In this document: piece after piece, positions 51,301 to 59,711 of the stretch
Layout: the number at the start of each line of letters is the position of its first letter
Position numbering within the stretch: position 1 is the stretch's first letter
Assembly: GCA_002419465.1 (NCBI GenBank)
Contig: DIGE01000012.1
Location: 79,538 to 143,537 of the forward strand
DNA from: Geobacter sp. UBA5730
GTDB taxonomy: Bacteria; Desulfobacterota; Desulfuromonadia; Geobacterales; Pseudopelobacteraceae
DNA length: 64,000 nt
Direction of reading: 5' to 3'
The notes under the pieces: model-generated
Told to the model about the DNA's origin: nothing
The model's database searches: none
The model's input: the letters and a program-made list of their open reading frames with translations, nothing else
Made by a program: the position numbers and the translations under genes

Positions 51301-51921
51301 GGCTTCGGCGGTCTGGACCACGTGATCGCCTCCGGTAAGAACATCAACCTGTTCGTGCTTGATACCGAAGTCTACTCCAATACCGGCGGTCAGGCCTCAA
51401 AATCAACACCGATGGGCGCAGTTGGTCTTTTCGCCGCCGGTGGCAAGCCGGTCAGTAAAAAGGATCTGGGCATGATCGCCATGTCTTATGGCTCGGTTTA
51501 TGTGGCCACCGTGGCGCTGTCCAACCCGGCCCAATGCATCAAGGCCATGCTGGAGGCCGAGGCCTTTGACGGCCCGTCGTTGATCATCGCCTACTCCCAC
51601 TGTATCGCCCACGGTATTGATATGACGGCCGGTGTCGATGCACAGAAAAAGGCCGTACAGTCTGGTTACTGGCCGCTGTATCGCTACAACCCGGCTCTGG
51701 CGGCTGAATGCAAGAACCCGCTGCAGCTGGACAGCAAGGCTGCCACCATCAGCTTCGAAGAGTACACCAATAACGAAAACCGTTACCGGATGCTCAAGAA
51801 GGCCAATCCCAAGCAGGCAGAGGCACTGATGAAGAAGGCCGGTGAGTGGTCCAAGGCTCACTTCGCTTACTACCAGAAGCTGGCAGCACTCAGCTTCGAG
51901 GACAGCTGCGAGAAAAAATAG
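48340..51921 (+). CDS. por: Pyruvate:ferredoxin oxidoreductase, single chain
   Basis: A 1193-residue multidomain enzyme that oxidises pyruvate to acetyl-CoA with ferredoxin (or flavodoxin), reversible in anaerobes. Order: pyrimidine-binding domain, domain II, gamma-type domain, two 4Fe-4S motifs (CIQCGICSFVCP near 700; CTGCGACAHNCP near 757), then the TPP domain (GGDGWAYDIGFGG) with a proximal cluster Cys group (GACAGCGETPY). The ATG follows AGGAGGAGCAGC; a 14-codon longer version from 48298 lacks support. Terminator follows. Confidence 0.97.
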   Translation: MSKKMVTIDGNTAAAHVAHATNEVIAIYPITPSSVMGEISDAKSAVGEKNIWGNVPSVVEMQSEGGAAGAVHGALQAGALTTTFTASQGLLLMIPNMFKIAGELTSTVFHVSARAIAAQALSIFGDHSDVMSCRSTGWAFLCSNNVQEVMDFALIAQSSTLRSRIPFLHYFDGFRTSHEIQKVEELSFDEMRAMLDDKLIADHKGRGLNPDRPVMRGTAQNPDVYFQGRETVNPYYPACETIVQEEMDKFAKLTGRKYKLVDYVGARDAERIVVVMGSGADVVQDTVENLVKKGEKVGVVKIHLYRPFPLDAFLKALPKTVKKIAVLDRTKEPGSLGEPIYLDVRTAIGEGMASGKFKFDGYPVIVGGRYGLGSKEFNPAMAKAVLDNLKAAKPKNKFVVGIEEDVTNSSLKVDYSFTNPMPGTYEAMFYGLGSDGTVGANKNSIKIIGEETNNNAQAYFVYDSKKAGSMTTSHLRFGKKPIRAPYLVQEADFVACHNFSFLEKYDMLSKAKIGATFLLNAPFGPKEVWDTMPKEVQQQIIEKKMKFYVIDGVKLGNEIGLGPRINVIMQTAFFKISNIIPLKDAVSSIKGAIKKSYGKAGEKVLEMNYKAVDAGLNNFYEVKVPSKATSKLKMADAVSAKAPKFVKDVTGIMVAGLGDQLPVSKMPADGTFPTATSQYEKRNIATEIPVWDDKLCIQCGICSFVCPHAAVRMKAYDGKLLKDAPKTFKSADCKIKGQEGKKLTVQVAPEDCTGCGACAHNCPAKDKTDTNHKALDMTFQPPLRASEAENFDFFLKLPDVDASQLKLETLSNNQLVRPLFEFSGACAGCGETPYLKLLTQLFGDRMLVANATGCSSIYGGNLPTTPYAQRADGRGPAWSNSLFEDNAEFGYGMRLTVDQFTKSAREYLAALADTKAFAANVKLFNEILAADQSSQADIEAQRGRVEKLKAVLKGSKDKVAKQLIPIADYLVKKSVWCIGGDGWAYDIGFGGLDHVIASGKNINLFVLDTEVYSNTGGQASKSTPMGAVGLFAAGGKPVSKKDLGMIAMSYGSVYVATVALSNPAQCIKAMLEAEAFDGPSLIIAYSHCIAHGIDMTAGVDAQKKAVQSGYWPLYRYNPALAAECKNPLQLDSKAATISFEEYTNNENRYRMLKKANPKQAEALMKKAGEWSKAHFAYYQKLAALSFEDSCEKK

Positions 51922-51951
51922 TCGAACAGGCCGTAAGTAGTGGTACAATTC

Positions 51952-51982
51952 AGCCCCGCAGAGCTCTCTGCGGGGCTTTTTT
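51952..51982 (+). terminator. Rho-independent terminator
   Basis: A GC-rich stem AGCCCCGCAGAG / CTCTGCGGGGCT followed by TTTTTT. Confidence 0.9.
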
Positions 51983-52001
51983 ATCAGTAGAGGGGTGAGC
52001 T

Positions 52002-53285
52002 ATGAGGCGGGTCGGGCTGACATACCGTGCAGGGGTTTTGGTCTGTACGCTGCTCCTGTCGGCTGCCGGTTCCGGCTGGTGTGAGCCGTCCGCAGCATCA
52101 GACCCGTCGCCATACCGGACCCCGCTGGCTGGAGAACCGTTTTCCGGCTCGCTGCTGGGAGAACGGATCACGATACCGGAACGTAACCGGGCCAACAATC
52201 TGGCCCTGAGCATTGGCGGGGCACTGTTTCTACCCTCTGCTGCCGGTACCGATGGTCTGCCGATCGCGGCACTCTACTGGCGCCATGAAACAGAGCGATT
52301 CCGATCCCGCCTGGCCTTCAGCCTGTTTTACAACGACTGGGATGCAGCCCTGAAGCTGGATGATGGGCTGGAACTGCTGGGCCACCTTGAAACCTCCACC
52401 AATCCGTTTCCCCAACAGGAGAGCCTGGCCGACAGATCACTGAAATGCACCTCGGCCTACTGGGGGTTCGGCGATGTCTGGTGGGGTGTTGGGTACCGCC
52501 AGCCGGTGGCACCGTTTCAAAGCGACAATGATCTGCGGTTGCAACTGTTTTATACCGGGGGGTACCATTATGCCGGACGCAGCGCCGACACCGGCAGAGA
52601 TGTCAGCTTGCCGCCCTCCACCTGGGTGAATGGTCTGCGCGGGCGACTGCGTTATGATGGCATCCGCCGTAATATTCTGGAACTACCCCACACGGGTCTG
52701 GCAGCCGGAGCAGATCTGGAGTGGGCCCGTCGCTCACACTGGGGCGACTCCCGCTATGGTGATCTGCTCTTCAAACAGGACCTCACCCAGGAATTTTTGA
52801 AGCTGTCCGGCTACGCCATGGCAGCCCTGCCGCTGCCGGGACTGTCAGAAAGAGACCGCCTGCTGCTGAGTGTCTATGGGGGCTACTCGCCGGACAACAA
52901 TCTTGACCGGTTTTCAGGATTCAGAATCGGTGGCGGACCGTTTCCCTATGAAAGCGATGATCTGTGGCGGGTGCCCTATCCGGGGGCCGTTTTCAACCAG
53001 TTTGTGGTGTCTGACTATATTGTCGCCACTGCCGAGTACCGGCGGGAACTGCTCTACTTTCTGTATCTGCATCTGCGGGGCACACTGGTCTGGATTAACC
53101 GTGACTTTACCAGAGGCAATCTGCTCAGCTTTTCGGAGGACCGTGGAGAAGCCCTTTCGGTGGGGGTCAGCAGCGGACTGCCCTGGGACAGTACTATCTA
53201 TGTGGAATATTCGAACGATTACGGGATACTGAGAAACGGTGAGAAAGGCAACAGCCTGCTGCTGCTGTGGTCGAAGTCGTTTTGA
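52002..53285 (+). CDS. Predicted outer-membrane beta-barrel protein
   Basis: A 427-residue protein with a signal peptide (hydrophobic run about 10-25, ending near AGSGWC; the Cys is not in a clear lipobox). The rest alternates aromatic and hydrophobic residues (GGALFLPS, LAFSLFYND, RLQLFYTGGYHYAG) and ends in F, as a beta-barrel does. No family recognised. It starts after GAGGGGTG and precedes hslO by 19 bases. Function unknown. Confidence 0.75.
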   Translation: MRRVGLTYRAGVLVCTLLLSAAGSGWCEPSAASDPSPYRTPLAGEPFSGSLLGERITIPERNRANNLALSIGGALFLPSAAGTDGLPIAALYWRHETERFRSRLAFSLFYNDWDAALKLDDGLELLGHLETSTNPFPQQESLADRSLKCTSAYWGFGDVWWGVGYRQPVAPFQSDNDLRLQLFYTGGYHYAGRSADTGRDVSLPPSTWVNGLRGRLRYDGIRRNILELPHTGLAAGADLEWARRSHWGDSRYGDLLFKQDLTQEFLKLSGYAMAALPLPGLSERDRLLLSVYGGYSPDNNLDRFSGFRIGGGPFPYESDDLWRVPYPGAVFNQFVVSDYIVATAEYRRELLYFLYLHLRGTLVWINRDFTRGNLLSFSEDRGEALSVGVSSGLPWDSTIYVEYSNDYGILRNGEKGNSLLLLWSKSF

Positions 53286-53304
53286 ACAAGGAGTAGACAA
53301 ACCG

Positions 53305-54156
53305 ATGCAAGATCATATCGCCCGCGCCATGGCTGCCAAGGGAAAGATCCGCGTGGTGACCTGCGTCACCACTAAATTGACCAACGACATCTGCTTTCTG
53401 CAGGGAACCTCGCCGGTGGCGTCTATCGCCCTTGGCAGGACACTGGCTGGCGCAGCCCTGCTCGGAAGTCAGCTGAAACAAGGGCAACGCCTGGCAGTGA
53501 AGTTCGAAGGCAGCGGTCCGCTTAAGAAGATCATCGCCGAGTCCGACTGGGACGGGGCTGTACGCGGCACGGTGGCCTTCCCGGAGGCAGTGGCCCCGAC
53601 CGTGTCCGAAGCCCTGGGGCGGGCCGGTTTTCTGACCGTCACCAGGGATCTGGGCATGAAGGAGCCGTACAGCGGCACGGTACAGTTGATCAGCAGCGAG
53701 ATTGCCGAGGATCTGGCCTACTACCTGACCGATTCTGACCAGGTTCCGTCTGCGGTCGGTCTGGGGGTCAGCCTGGCCCCGGATGGACAGGTGTCAGCCA
53801 GCGGCGGTTTCCTGATCCAGTCCCTGCCCCCTTCGGACGAAACAGCCGTTGATCATCTGATGGAGCGTATAGCGCAAATGCCGCCCCTTACCAGCCTGCT
53901 GCAGAACGGCACCAGCCCTACTGCGCTCCTGGAGCTGTTGCTGGAGGGGCTGGAGTACAACCTGCTGGAGACCACCGATCTGCAGTTCCGCTGCGGCTGC
54001 TCACGGGACAAGGTTGAGCGGGCACTGCTGACCGTGGGGCGGGATGAGCTGGGTCGCATGGCCAGCGAGGATCAGGGCGCTACGGTGCTCTGCGAGTTTT
54101 GCAAACAGCAGTACCATTTTGAGAGGAACGAGCTTGAATCCCTCATTGCCGGATAA
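53305..54156 (+). CDS. hslO: Hsp33 redox-regulated chaperone
   Basis: A 283-residue cytoplasmic chaperone. The zinc-binding CGC (near 237) and CEFC (near 268) motifs that form disulfides under oxidative stress are intact, with the VVTCVTTKL and SGGFLIQSLP segments. The chosen ATG follows AACAAGGAG. It overlaps the U32 gene by 23 bases. Confidence 0.95.
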   Translation: MQDHIARAMAAKGKIRVVTCVTTKLTNDICFLQGTSPVASIALGRTLAGAALLGSQLKQGQRLAVKFEGSGPLKKIIAESDWDGAVRGTVAFPEAVAPTVSEALGRAGFLTVTRDLGMKEPYSGTVQLISSEIAEDLAYYLTDSDQVPSAVGLGVSLAPDGQVSASGGFLIQSLPPSDETAVDHLMERIAQMPPLTSLLQNGTSPTALLELLLEGLEYNLLETTDLQFRCGCSRDKVERALLTVGRDELGRMASEDQGATVLCEFCKQQYHFERNELESLIAG

Positions 54157-56524
54157 CAAACCTGAACTGCTGGCACCCTGCGGTTCACTGGAAGCATTCT
54201 TCGCCGCCATGGAGTCGGGAGCTGATGCGATCTATGCGGGACTGCGCGAGTTCTCCGCCCGAGCCCGGGCCAAGAACTTCACCCTGGGTCAGCTGGAGCG
54301 GATGCTGGCTTATGCCCATCAGCGTGACCGGCGCATCTATATCACCCTGAACACCCTGGTCAAGGAGCGGGAGCTGACACCGTTGGTGGAGTTGCTGGCC
54401 GAGTTGGCCCGCCTGCGGATCGATGGCGTGATCGTGCAGGATATGGCCGTTGCCCGGCTGGTGCGCCGCCATTTCCCCTCGATACCGCTGCACGCCTCTA
54501 CCCAGATGACCATCCACAACCTGGCCGGGGTACAGTTGCTGGAAGAGCTGGGGTTCGAGCGGGTGGTGCTGGCCCGGGAACTACAGCTGGCAGATATTGC
54601 CGGCATTGCTGCACAGTCCAGTGCCGAGCTGGAGATTTTTGTTCATGGCGCGCTCTGTTTCTGTGTTTCCGGCCAGTGCCATTTTTCGTCCTTGCTGGGT
54701 GGGCACAGCGGCAACCGGGGGCGCTGCGCTCAACCCTGCCGGCGCCTGTACAGCCATCGTAACAAGGAAGGCTACTACTTTTCGCCCAACGATCTCTCAG
54801 CCATCGAGCTGGTGCCGGAACTGGCAGCCGCCGGGGTCCGTTCGCTCAAGATCGAGGGCCGCATGAAGTCGGCCGACTATGTGGCCAAGGTGGTGGCAGC
54901 CTACCGGTTGGTGCTGGACGCCCCGGCCGGTGGTCATAAGCAGGCCCTGGGCGCCGCCAAGGAACTGCTGAAGGATTCTTTTGGTCGGGCCCCCACCAAG
55001 GGGTTTCTGGCTGCCAGAGAGCCGGGCGATATTGCCAACCCGTGGCTGCGGGGCGGCACGGGTCGTTTTACCGGCGAAGTTACCCGGGTGGCCGGCGACC
55101 GGCTGACCTTCGAAACCCGCGATGCGTTGCAGATCGGCGACCGGCTGCGTCTACAGCCCAAAAGCGATATGGCTGGACAGGCCTGGACACTGCGGGAGCT
55201 GCTCGTGGGGCGCAAGAAGGTGACCGGCTGCGCCGCCCACAGTACCCTGGAGGTGGTCTGCCCCTTTGACGCCAAGCCAGGCGATGCACTGTTCAAGGTG
55301 GGCTCACATGATGCCTTCGGCATGAGCGACGAGGCTGCCAACCGCCGTCTTCAGGCTGCCGGGCCTGATCGCATGGCCGTGGCCCTGGAGCTGTCCTGTA
55401 GTCAGAACGAAGAAGGCTGGACCCTGCAGGTTCTGGCGCGGCTGGGTGTGGCAAGCTTTACTTACCGCTTTCCTCTGGGGCCGTTGGAACCGGCCCGCAG
55501 TGCCGACATGGCAGCCGTGTTGCGTTCACGGTTCGGTGAGACCGGCGAGACCCCCTTTCGCCTGACACAGCTTTCGGCCAGCGATTTCCCGCAGGTCTTC
55601 ATTCCGCCGGCCCGATTGAAAGAGCTGCGGCGGGAACTGTACCGTCGCCTGGAGCAGGAGGGGGCAGGCCAACAGCGCCGTCTGGTGGCTGAAGCCAGGA
55701 CAACGGCCCTGGCTGAGCTGCAGCTGCAGCTGCAGCAGGCAACAGCGCGCCATGATCAGCGCGAGGAGTTGCTGATTGTGGTGGACGGTCCTGCAGAAGC
55801 CCGCTGGGCCTTGTCACAGGCCGACCGCGTGGTTGTTCCGCTGCGCCGGGCAACAGCTCATGCCCTGCCGCGCTATCTGGCCCGTCTGCGTGACACCCTT
55901 GACCAGGTGGTCTGGCAGTTGCCGTTCATGCTGTTCGAGGCCGATACCGAATTTTACCGGGAGTTGTTACAGCAGCTGTATCTTCAGGGTTTCCGCCGTT
56001 TCGAGGTCACCAACCACAGTCACCTGAAACTGTTGCGCGGCATGCCGGAGTTGCGTCTATCGACCGGATACCGGATGTTTTCGCTGAACTCCCAGGCTTT
56101 GCTGACCTGGCAGGAGCAGCAGATCGAACGAGCCACCCTCTATCTTGAGGATGACCGGGAAAACCTGGCCGACCTGCTGGGGCTGGGGCTGGCCATTTCC
56201 CGTACCGTAACGGTCTACGCTCCGGTGGAGGTGATGACCACGCGGGTCAAGATCAAGGAAGTCAGCAGCGGCGCACCGCTACAGTCGGATCGGGGTGAGC
56301 GCTACACACTGCGCGGCCGGGACGGCCTTTCGGTGATCAGCGCCGTGACGCCCTTCTCTCTGATCGGCCAGCTGGGTGAATTACGTAGGCACGGCTGCCG
56401 CTCCTTCCAGCTGGACCTGTCAGAGACCGAACCGGAACAGCGCGACGGGGTGGTGGCGGCTTTCCGCAGCGACCGCATGATCAGCGGCACCACTACCTTC
56501 AACTACGAGCGTGGCCTGGCATGA
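54134..56524 (+). CDS. Peptidase U32 family protein (RlhA-like, with DUF3656)
   Basis: A 796-residue protein. The U32 domain (about 10-300) has the diagnostic FVHGALCFCVSGQCHFSS and GRCAQPCRR segment with four cysteines (4Fe-4S), and a second domain of DUF3656 type follows. This two-domain length matches RlhA, which hydroxylates 23S rRNA cytidine; related U32 enzymes hydroxylate tRNA uridine. The start is TTG after GAGAGGAACG inside hslO. It overlaps the nuclease by four bases. Confidence 0.88.
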   Translation: MNPSLPDNKPELLAPCGSLEAFFAAMESGADAIYAGLREFSARARAKNFTLGQLERMLAYAHQRDRRIYITLNTLVKERELTPLVELLAELARLRIDGVIVQDMAVARLVRRHFPSIPLHASTQMTIHNLAGVQLLEELGFERVVLARELQLADIAGIAAQSSAELEIFVHGALCFCVSGQCHFSSLLGGHSGNRGRCAQPCRRLYSHRNKEGYYFSPNDLSAIELVPELAAAGVRSLKIEGRMKSADYVAKVVAAYRLVLDAPAGGHKQALGAAKELLKDSFGRAPTKGFLAAREPGDIANPWLRGGTGRFTGEVTRVAGDRLTFETRDALQIGDRLRLQPKSDMAGQAWTLRELLVGRKKVTGCAAHSTLEVVCPFDAKPGDALFKVGSHDAFGMSDEAANRRLQAAGPDRMAVALELSCSQNEEGWTLQVLARLGVASFTYRFPLGPLEPARSADMAAVLRSRFGETGETPFRLTQLSASDFPQVFIPPARLKELRRELYRRLEQEGAGQQRRLVAEARTTALAELQLQLQQATARHDQREELLIVVDGPAEARWALSQADRVVVPLRRATAHALPRYLARLRDTLDQVVWQLPFMLFEADTEFYRELLQQLYLQGFRRFEVTNHSHLKLLRGMPELRLSTGYRMFSLNSQALLTWQEQQIERATLYLEDDRENLADLLGLGLAISRTVTVYAPVEVMTTRVKIKEVSSGAPLQSDRGERYTLRGRDGLSVISAVTPFSLIGQLGELRRHGCRSFQLDLSETEPEQRDGVVAAFRSDRMISGTTTFNYERGLA

Positions 56525-57033
56525 AACTACTATCCGTTGTGTTGCTGGTGCTGGTGCTCGCTCTGCCGGCGCAGGCTGGCGAGATAATCCGCGGGATGGT
56601 GAAGACCGTCTACGATGGCGATACCGTGCTGCTGATGGCAAAGCCGCGAGGTCAGATCAAGGTGCGTCTGTACGGCATTGACGCCCCCGAAACCGCCAAG
56701 CCGGAGCGACCGGCTCAGGCCTACGGGGCGGTGGCGCGCAGGGTGCTGATGTACAAGCTGCTGGGCAAGGCAGTGACATTGGAGGTGCAGGAGCAGGACC
56801 AGTACGGCCGCGTGGTGGGGGTGATCAGGCTGGACGGCAGGGATATCAATGCTGAGATGGTTGCGGAGGGGTTGGCCTGGGCCTATCGCCAGTACCTGCA
56901 GGGCAGCTATGCTTCAGAGTATCTGTGGCTGGAAGAGCAGGCCCGCCGGCGTCATAGCGGACTTTGGCGGCAGCCGAATCCGCAGCCACCCTGGGAGTTT
57001 CGGCGCGGCAGCCAGGGCAGACGGCGGCGTTAG
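56521..57033 (+). CDS. Exported thermonuclease-family (SNase) protein
   Basis: A 170-residue protein with a signal peptide (MKLLSVVLLVLVLALPAQA) and a staphylococcal-nuclease-type domain: TVYDGDTVLL, VRLYGIDAPE and the RVVGVI / LAWAYRQY segments. Catalytic Asp and Arg positions look kept, so it is probably a secreted, Ca-dependent nuclease. Its basic tail (RRGSQGRRRR) is unusual. It overlaps U32 by four bases, and its stop overlaps the response regulator's stop on the other strand by four. Confidence 0.9.
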   Translation: MKLLSVVLLVLVLALPAQAGEIIRGMVKTVYDGDTVLLMAKPRGQIKVRLYGIDAPETAKPERPAQAYGAVARRVLMYKLLGKAVTLEVQEQDQYGRVVGVIRLDGRDINAEMVAEGLAWAYRQYLQGSYASEYLWLEEQARRRHSGLWRQPNPQPPWEFRRGSQGRRRR

Positions 57034-58055
57034 GTTGATCTCATCTGCCGGGAAAGCTCCAGTGCCCGTTTGACCCGTGAGACGACCCGCAGCGGCTGGA
57101 CCGGCTTGGGGATGAAATCGATAAAACCTGATTCCAGAGCCTTCTGCTCATCGTCGGTGGAGGCCTTGCCGGTCAGCATGATCACCGGTATTGAGGCGCT
57201 CATCGGATTGGCCCTGATGGCCCGCAGCAGGCCATGACCATCGAGACGCGGCATCATGGCATCGGTAATCACCAACCGGGGGCGGTGAGTCAGGATCAGC
57301 TTGAGCGCCTCCAGGCCGTCGGCAGCCAGGATCACGTTATAGCCTTCCTTGACCAGGGCCGCCTGGATCACGGTGGCCACGGTCAGGGAGTCTTCCACCA
57401 CCAGGATGGTGTCGCCGGCATCGGGGTTAAAAGGAATGTGCAGATAGTGCCGGGCAATCGCCTCAAGAATCTCTCTGCGGGTGGTGATCACCGGCACCAG
57501 TTGAAAACCGGTGATCCGGGCGATCATGTCGCTGGTGTCGCTGTCAAAGGGATCAGACATGGCCACTGCCAGTTGATATTCCTTGAGCATTAACGGAAAG
57601 ACCACCCGTTTCATCACAAACTCGGCCGGCAGCAGGTCCAGCAGTTCCGGCGCAAAGCTGCGACCAGCAAAGTCCCGGACGGTCTTGAAGTTGAATTGGC
57701 GGGCCAGGGCGTCCACCAGCTCCTGCTCGGTGATAACCCCCATCTCCTCCAGGATTTCACCCAACCGTTTTCCCTCGTTTTTGCCCCGCTCCAGGGCGCG
57801 CTCCAGGGTGGTTTCACTGATGATTCTGGCCTCCACCAGCAGGTCACCCAGCTGGCGTTTGCGGTCGCTGTCGGCAAAGGGTGAAAGCTGGCTATCCAGG
57901 GCCGATACCAGTTCACTCTCGGTAACCACCCCCATCTCCTCCAGCACCTGTCCCAACCGTTTGCCCGAGCCCTGCTGACGGGCCAGGGCTCGCTCCAGGG
58001 TTTTTTTGCTGATAATCTCGGCTGCTACCAGGATGTCGCCTAACTGTTTGGCCAT
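57030..58055 (-). CDS. Response regulator with two MshEN-type domains
   Basis: A 341-residue cytoplasmic protein. N-terminal: a pair of GspE/PilB-N (MshEN-like) modules, with QLGDILVAAEII and RLGQVLEEMGVV in the first, QLGDLLVEARII and RLGEILEEMGVI in the second. The second continues as a full T2SSE-N domain (to about 205). A receiver domain follows (about 220-341; Asp in VITDAMMP, Lys in IPKPV). MshEN motifs bind c-di-GMP in type IV pilus and secretion ATPases, so this may couple phosphorylation with c-di-GMP. No output domain is present. Confidence 0.85.
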   Translation of the reverse strand: MAKQLGDILVAAEIISKKTLERALARQQGSGKRLGQVLEEMGVVTESELVSALDSQLSPFADSDRKRQLGDLLVEARIISETTLERALERGKNEGKRLGEILEEMGVITEQELVDALARQFNFKTVRDFAGRSFAPELLDLLPAEFVMKRVVFPLMLKEYQLAVAMSDPFDSDTSDMIARITGFQLVPVITTRREILEAIARHYLHIPFNPDAGDTILVVEDSLTVATVIQAALVKEGYNVILAADGLEALKLILTHRPRLVITDAMMPRLDGHGLLRAIRANPMSASIPVIMLTGKASTDDEQKALESGFIDFIPKPVQPLRVVSRVKRALELSRQMRST

Positions 58056-58089
58056 GGTACCCCCAGAGGGACAGGCGGTTCAAAACTAC

Positions 58090-58215
58090 TGCGGAGTCTG
58101 TCTACTACGTTGCGCGGTGCTCGCTCCTTCGCCTAACTGGATGTTATGTCTCAGTCGCTGTGCGACCTACGCCTTGTAGCCATGCTTCCTCGTAACGTTT
58201 TTCAACGACCTGTTA
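58090..58215 (-). repeat. Candidate dispersed intergenic repeat
   Basis: Read on the minus strand, it contains GTTGAAAAACGTTACGAGGA, then AGGCGTAGGTCGCACAGCGA and AGGCGAAGGAGCGAGCACCG. The pattern (tandem GGCG-type words, no coding frame) resembles a dispersed element I associate with Geobacter genomes, with a small hairpin GTCGC/GCGAC. Only one copy was seen here. Confidence 0.35.
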
Positions 58216-58227
58216 CGGGTCCGGCGG

Positions 58228-58872
58228 TTACTTCGGTACTTTTTCCCAGTCTTCCAGGAACTTGTTGATACCGGCATCGGTCAGGGGATGCTTGGAAAGT
58301 TGCAGCATGACCGAATAGGGGATGGTGCAGATGTCGGCGCCGATCAGGGCCGAGTTGAGTACGTGAATCGGATTGCGGATGCTGGCTACGATGATCTCGC
58401 TGGTATAGCCGTAGTTGTCAAAGATGGTACGGATTTCGTCGATGATGCCCATGCCGTCCTGGGAGATATCGTCCAGCCGGCCCACAAAGGGTGAAACATA
58501 GGTGGCGCCGGCCTTGGCAGCCAGCAGCGCCTGCATCGGGGTGAAGATCAGGGTCACGTTGGTCTTGATCTTGAGGGCGGTCAACTCCTTGGTGGCCTTG
58601 AGCCCCTCGGGGGTCATCGGCACCTTGATCACGATGTTCTTGTGAATCTTGACCAGCTCCTTGGCCTCCTTGACCATCCCTTTGGCATCCAGGGCGATCA
58701 CTTCGGCCGAGATCGGACCGTTCACGATGGCAGTGATCTCCTTGATGACATCCTTGAACTTGCGGCCGGATTTGGCGATCAGGGACGGGTTGGTGGTGAC
58801 GCCGTCCACCAGGCCGAGCTCGTTGGCTTCGCGGATCTCTTTAACGTCAGCAGTGTCGATAAAGAATTTCAT
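58228..58872 (-). CDS. tal: Transaldolase (fructose-6-phosphate aldolase-like)
   Basis: A 214-residue cytoplasmic TIM-barrel of the short transaldolase/FSA type: MKFFIDTAD, VDGVTTNPSL, the Schiff-base Lys in IVIKVPMT, and TLIFTPMQALLAAKAGA. Acts in the pentose phosphate pathway. The ATG follows GGAGGTGT. It lies 15 bases after the TRASH protein. Confidence 0.95.
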   Translation of the reverse strand: MKFFIDTADVKEIREANELGLVDGVTTNPSLIAKSGRKFKDVIKEITAIVNGPISAEVIALDAKGMVKEAKELVKIHKNIVIKVPMTPEGLKATKELTALKIKTNVTLIFTPMQALLAAKAGATYVSPFVGRLDDISQDGMGIIDEIRTIFDNYGYTSEIIVASIRNPIHVLNSALIGADICTIPYSVMLQLSKHPLTDAGINKFLEDWEKVPK

Positions 58873-58887
58873 GGGTACACCTCCAGG

Positions 58888-59160
58888 TTATGAGTGGGTA
58901 GTATGGTCAAGCTGTTCGCGAAATTTTTCCAGACAGGCCATTGAGCAGAAGTAGTGGCGTTTGCCCTCCAGGGTGCCGATCACCGCATCCTCCCGTGGCA
59001 GGTAGACCCCGCAGATCGGATCCTGGACGGTTTCTTCGCCGTCGTGGCGCGGGGCGGCGGGATTGGTGGGGGTGCCGGGCTTGGGTGCCATCATCGCCTT
59101 GAGCACTCGATAGCCGATGTACAGCAACAATCCAAAAAACAGCAGACGGAACAGTCCCAT
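58888..59160 (-). CDS. Membrane-anchored TRASH/YHS-like protein
   Basis: A 90-residue protein: one N-terminal membrane helix (LLFFGLLLYIGYRVL), a Pro-rich linker, and a C-terminal metal-binding TRASH/YHS-like domain (QDPICGVYLP, HYFCSMACLEKF). Such domains bind metal or take part in trafficking; the target is unknown. Its ATG overlaps the folK stop (TAATG). Confidence 0.85.
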   Translation of the reverse strand: MGLFRLLFFGLLLYIGYRVLKAMMAPKPGTPTNPAAPRHDGEETVQDPICGVYLPREDAVIGTLEGKRHYFCSMACLEKFREQLDHTTHS

Positions 59161-59657
59161 TATGGCTCCAGCGGGGTAACCCGCTCGTCAGACTGCAGGT
59201 TCGCCAGTAGTTCGGCAATCGTGCGGCCGGTCAACGGCTCCACCGCCTGGGGGGCGATGTCTGCCAGGGGCTGCAGCACAAAACGGCGCTGAAGCATGCG
59301 GGGGTGGGGTACGGTCAGGTCGGGCTCCGTCAGCACCTGCCGACCAAACAGCAGCAGGTCGAGATCCATCCGGCGGGAGATCGCCGTCGGTGAAGCCCTG
59401 CGGCCAAACACCTGCTGCTCGATCCGTTGCAGTTCATGCAGCAGGTCCCGGGGGCCAAGCCCGGTCGTCAATCTGAGGGCTCCGTTCAGAAAAGGCGGCG
59501 TCTCGGCAGACATGCCCACCGGCGCGGTCTCGTAGAAACGGGAAATGGCCGTAACGCGGCAGCCAGCCAAACGGCCCAGTTCCGACACAGCCCGCAGCAG
59601 GTTCAGTTTCCGGTCCCCCAGATTGGAACCCAGGGCTATGTACGCTTCGGTTTCCAC
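59160..59657 (-). CDS. folK: HPPK, dihydropteridine pyrophosphokinase
   Basis: A 165-residue folate-synthesis enzyme transferring pyrophosphate to hydroxymethyl-dihydropterin. Motifs: YIALGSNLGDR, FLNGALRLTT and the MDLDLLLFG metal site with HPRMLQRRFVLQPL. It starts at GTG two bases from the predicted transcript start, so the message is nearly leaderless. First gene of folK-TRASH-tal. Confidence 0.95.
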   Translation of the reverse strand: METEAYIALGSNLGDRKLNLLRAVSELGRLAGCRVTAISRFYETAPVGMSAETPPFLNGALRLTTGLGPRDLLHELQRIEQQVFGRRASPTAISRRMDLDLLLFGRQVLTEPDLTVPHPRMLQRRFVLQPLADIAPQAVEPLTGRTIAELLANLQSDERVTPLEP

Positions 59658-59665
59658 AACCTAGA

Positions 59666-59694
59666 ATTAAACCATACTCAGACAGGGGCGTCAA
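59666..59694 (-). promoter_or_regulatory. Sigma70 promoter of folK
   Basis: On the minus strand, TTGACG, a 17-base spacer and TTTAAT, giving a start near 59659, two bases before the GTG. Confidence 0.75.
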
Positions 59695-59711
59695 CCGCCG
59701 GAAAACCTTTT

